A DNA stretch of 6,048 nt. Origin: an uncultured Prevotella sp. (GTDB taxonomy: Bacteria > Bacteroidota > Bacteroidia > Bacteroidales > Bacteroidaceae). Positions 4,049 through 6,048 of this stretch are shown here, one piece after another (position 1 is the stretch's first letter; every line of letters begins with the position of its first letter). The stretch spans positions 1 to 6,048 of the forward strand of contig CALNBT010000111.1 in assembly GCA_937874345.1 (NCBI GenBank), written 5' to 3'. The notes below the pieces were generated by a model. It worked only from the letters and a program-made list of their open reading frames with translations. It searched no databases and was not told the origin of the DNA. Both the position numbers and the translations under genes were made by a program.

Positions 4049-5839
4049 CTATTCAATCGGTTTGGTTGCATTTCTCAGCCATGCGGTTTCGTCATCATTC
4101 AGATAAGGGGCAAGATGTGAAAATACCGTCCGATGGTATTCGTTGAGCCACTCGCGCTCTTCGGGCAAGAGCATCTCCAATACGATGGGTGTTGTATCGA
4201 TGGGTGCAAGTGTCAGTGATTCGAACTGCAAAAATTCACCAAATGCTGTTGTCTTGAGGGGTGTTATCAATAACGTATTCTCAATTCGTACGCCAAACTT
4301 GCCTTCCAGATAGATACCCGGCTCGTCGGTAACGGTCATCCCCGACAACAATGGTGCCGGCTTCCATTCCATTCTGATTTGATGGGGACCCTCATGTACA
4401 TTGAGATAACTCCCGACTCCGTGTCCAGTACCATGCAAAAAGTTCAAACCTTCGCGCCACATCGCTTCACGTGCAAGAGCATCCAGCTGGGATCCACAAG
4501 CACCAGCAGGAAACTTACACAACTCTATTTGGATGTGTCCTTTTAAAACAAGTGTGTAAACCTTGCGCTGTTCTTCTGTCAAGGGGCCAAGCGCGATGGT
4601 GCGCGTGATATCTGTGGTTCCGTCCTGATACTGGGCTCCACTGTCAATCAGTACCAGCCCTTTGGGCTCGATGGGCACATCGGTTTCCGGGGTAGCCTCG
4701 TAATGTACGATGGCACCATGAGCTTCATACCCGACAATCGTGTCAAACGAGATGCCTCTAAATAGATTCTGTTCAGCTCGCAAGCCCGTTAGTTTTGTAT
4801 CCAGCGACATTTCCGTCTGTCCTCCGGCCTCAACGGCAGGCTTCAGCCATTTCAAAAATTTGACCATTGCCACACCATCGCGTGTCATAGCATCCCGAAA
4901 TCCATCAATCTCGGCATCATTCTTAACGGCTTTCAAGGCAGCAACAGGCGAAGGCTCGGCAATAACGTCCTGCACATGGGGTGCTAGAAAGATTTGATGA
5001 TTCAACTGATAAGGATCCAACAGAATATTATATTCGGCATAGCCTTTCAAAGCTTCCCTTATATTTACGTAAGGACGAATCGAAATATTCTCTTCTTTCA
5101 GATAAGAAACCACATCGGCCGACAGCTTGTCTTGGTCAACAAAAAGCGTAACTTGGGTAGTGGAAATTATAAGATATGATACAAATACCGGATTACAATG
5201 CACATCATTGCCACGAAGATTCAGTATCCAGGCAATGTCATCCAGTGCCGATACAATTGTACCATCGGCATGTCGTATTCGTAAAGCCTTGCGAATGCGA
5301 GTAATCTTTTCGAGAGTTCTCTCTCCTGCATAGCTCAGTGGTTGAATAACGATCTTGTCTTTAGGCAAGGCTGGACGATCTTTCCAGATCAATTGAAGTG
5401 GATCAAAATTAGTACGAACAGTAATACCTCCACGTTCACGCATATCTTTCTTGAGCTGTTCAACAAAAGCATAAGTGTTCACCCAGCCATCAATACCTAT
5501 TTCTGTCGAGTCACGATTCTTTAGTTCATCAGCTAACCACTCTGCTACCGAGGGAGTACCAGGTATCGAGAGTTTCATTAACTGATACTCCGTTCCGGAC
5601 AACTGGTCAGCAGCGGCAATAAAATATCTTGAGTCAGTCCATAAAGCAGCATGATTCATTGTGACGACTGCCGTTCCGGCTGAGCCGTTGAATCCCGAAA
5701 TCCATTCACGCCCCTTCCAATAATCGGGAACATATTCGCTGTTATGTGGATCAGAACTAGGGAAAATAAAAGCAGCTAGATGCTCGCGTCTCATCACTTC
5801 CCTCAGATTATTCAATCTCTCTGCTATTACTGTTTGCAT
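4049..5839 (-). CDS. Xaa-Pro aminopeptidase, M24B family (cytosolic APP1 type)
   Basis: A metallopeptidase that removes the N-terminal residue from peptides with proline in second position. The 596 residues show the three-domain plan of the long, APP1-like branch: two creatinase-type N domains (about 1-150 with SSDPHNSEYVPDYW and ISGFNGSAGTAVV, then about 160-300), and a pita-bread catalytic domain (about 310-530) with a C-terminal extension to 596. All five metal ligands are present: D399 and D410 (IDSGAQY, TTDITRT), H473 (HGTGHGVG), E506 (DEPGIY) and E520 (GVRIEN). Their spacing matches that of human XPNPEP1 within one residue as I recall it. No signal peptide is seen, so it is cytosolic. 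The start is the ATG at 5837-5839, about 27 bases after the -7 box of its promoter. It appears monocistronic. Natural role: peptide catabolism, in line with the amino-acid-using habits of many Bacteroidales. Confidence 0.95.
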   Translation of the reverse strand: MQTVIAERLNNLREVMRREHLAAFIFPSSDPHNSEYVPDYWKGREWISGFNGSAGTAVVTMNHAALWTDSRYFIAAADQLSGTEYQLMKLSIPGTPSVAEWLADELKNRDSTEIGIDGWVNTYAFVEQLKKDMRERGGITVRTNFDPLQLIWKDRPALPKDKIVIQPLSYAGERTLEKITRIRKALRIRHADGTIVSALDDIAWILNLRGNDVHCNPVFVSYLIISTTQVTLFVDQDKLSADVVSYLKEENISIRPYVNIREALKGYAEYNILLDPYQLNHQIFLAPHVQDVIAEPSPVAALKAVKNDAEIDGFRDAMTRDGVAMVKFLKWLKPAVEAGGQTEMSLDTKLTGLRAEQNLFRGISFDTIVGYEAHGAIVHYEATPETDVPIEPKGLVLIDSGAQYQDGTTDITRTIALGPLTEEQRKVYTLVLKGHIQIELCKFPAGACGSQLDALAREAMWREGLNFLHGTGHGVGSYLNVHEGPHQIRMEWKPAPLLSGMTVTDEPGIYLEGKFGVRIENTLLITPLKTTAFGEFLQFESLTLAPIDTTPIVLEMLLPEEREWLNEYHRTVFSHLAPYLNDDETAWLRNATKPIE

Positions 5840-5865
5840 AGATTTTTCTGTTTAAATCAGTCTCA

Positions 5866-5896
5866 CAAAGATAATCATTTTTGGGGCAACACCAAC
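5866..5896 (-). promoter_or_regulatory. Promoter of the Xaa-Pro aminopeptidase gene
   Basis: The minus strand has TATCTTTG (5866-5873), a perfect -7 box, and GTTG (5893-5896), three of four matches to the -33 box, 19 bases further upstream. The start site would fall near 5861, leaving a leader of about 20 bases. The -7 box is identical to that of the tRNA-Thr promoter. Confidence 0.6.
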
Positions 5897-6001
5897 AACT
5901 ATAACAAAAGATAACCTCGCACCACGATTCTTTCATGCAATTGAGAACAACTACATATCTATTTTTAACAGAAAGACTAAACCTCCATGTACTTCTTTTT
6001 G

Positions 6002-6009
6002 TAATTTTG
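6002..6009 (+). promoter_or_regulatory. Possible -7 box of a divergent plus-strand promoter
   Basis: TAATTTTG matches TAnnTTTG on the plus strand, 15 bases before the ATG at 6025. No TTTG or TTG is found at the required 19-21 base distance upstream, so the assignment rests on the single box and on the open frame after it. Confidence 0.3.
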
Positions 6010-6024
6010 TAATGCAACGCGACA

Positions 6025-6048
6025 ATGAATACCACTAATCAGAAAAAA
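6025..6048 (+). CDS. Possible start of a divergent gene, cut by the window end
   Basis: From the ATG at 6025-6027 eight codons (MNTTNQKK) stay open to the window end. The ATG follows a -7-like box at a distance typical for Bacteroidota, and the region between it and the aminopeptidase promoter is empty, as for a divergent gene pair. An earlier ATG (6012) closes after eight codons. The product cannot be guessed from eight residues. Confidence 0.3.

Noticed and set aside
5808..6035. 75-codon minus-strand frame upstream of and overlapping the aminopeptidase gene start
   Set aside because: It overlaps the aminopeptidase start in another frame, runs across its promoter, and has a composition (many C, W, Y, R) typical of chance frames.

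Overview
The window reads as a chromosomal segment of a member of the Bacteroidota, most probably order Bacteroidales. Three things point there. The promoters fit the Bacteroidota pattern (TTTG, 19-20 bases, TAnnTTTG) rather than the enterobacterial one. Start codons mostly sit behind A-rich leaders without Shine-Dalgarno sequences. The gene order bS21 / Xer recombinase / hibernation factor / tRNA-Thr is, from memory, the lineage's usual approach to the tuf operon. Genus cannot be fixed from the sequence alone.

All full-length genes lie on the minus strand, so the window is easiest to read from high to low coordinates. At 6025-6048 a plus-strand gene may begin and run off the end. It diverges from a 596-residue M24B Xaa-Pro aminopeptidase (4049-5839) that has its own TATCTTTG promoter. 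A 760-base AT-rich stretch (3289-4048) without an intact gene follows. It holds a strong inverted repeat, two short fragments that together resemble a Fis-type helix-turn-helix, and a consensus minus-strand promoter that would give the next gene a leader of about 330 bases. That gene is ino1 (1981-3288), myo-inositol-1-phosphate synthase, which stands alone and is closed by a clear intrinsic terminator (1922-1957).

Next comes a translation-linked block: rpsU (bS21, 1493-1684), a tyrosine recombinase of the XerC/XerD type (472-1350) and a short hibernation factor of the HPF/RaiA family (154-453). The recombinase has its own candidate promoter and a highly structured leader, and its stop is 18 bases from the hibernation factor start, so these two are very probably co-transcribed. 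A perfect consensus promoter (106-136) then drives tRNA-Thr(UGU), which is cut by the window start.

Functionally the block joins initiation-related bS21, ribosome hibernation and tRNA supply with a chromosome-resolution-type recombinase. Ino1 supplies the inositol head group for inositol lipids, and the aminopeptidase works in cytosolic peptide turnover. No CRISPR array, defence locus or intact mobile element is present. The most interesting signals are non-coding: the folded recombinase leader, the two dyads lying across start sites of translation-related promoters, and the decayed region between ino1 and the aminopeptidase gene.
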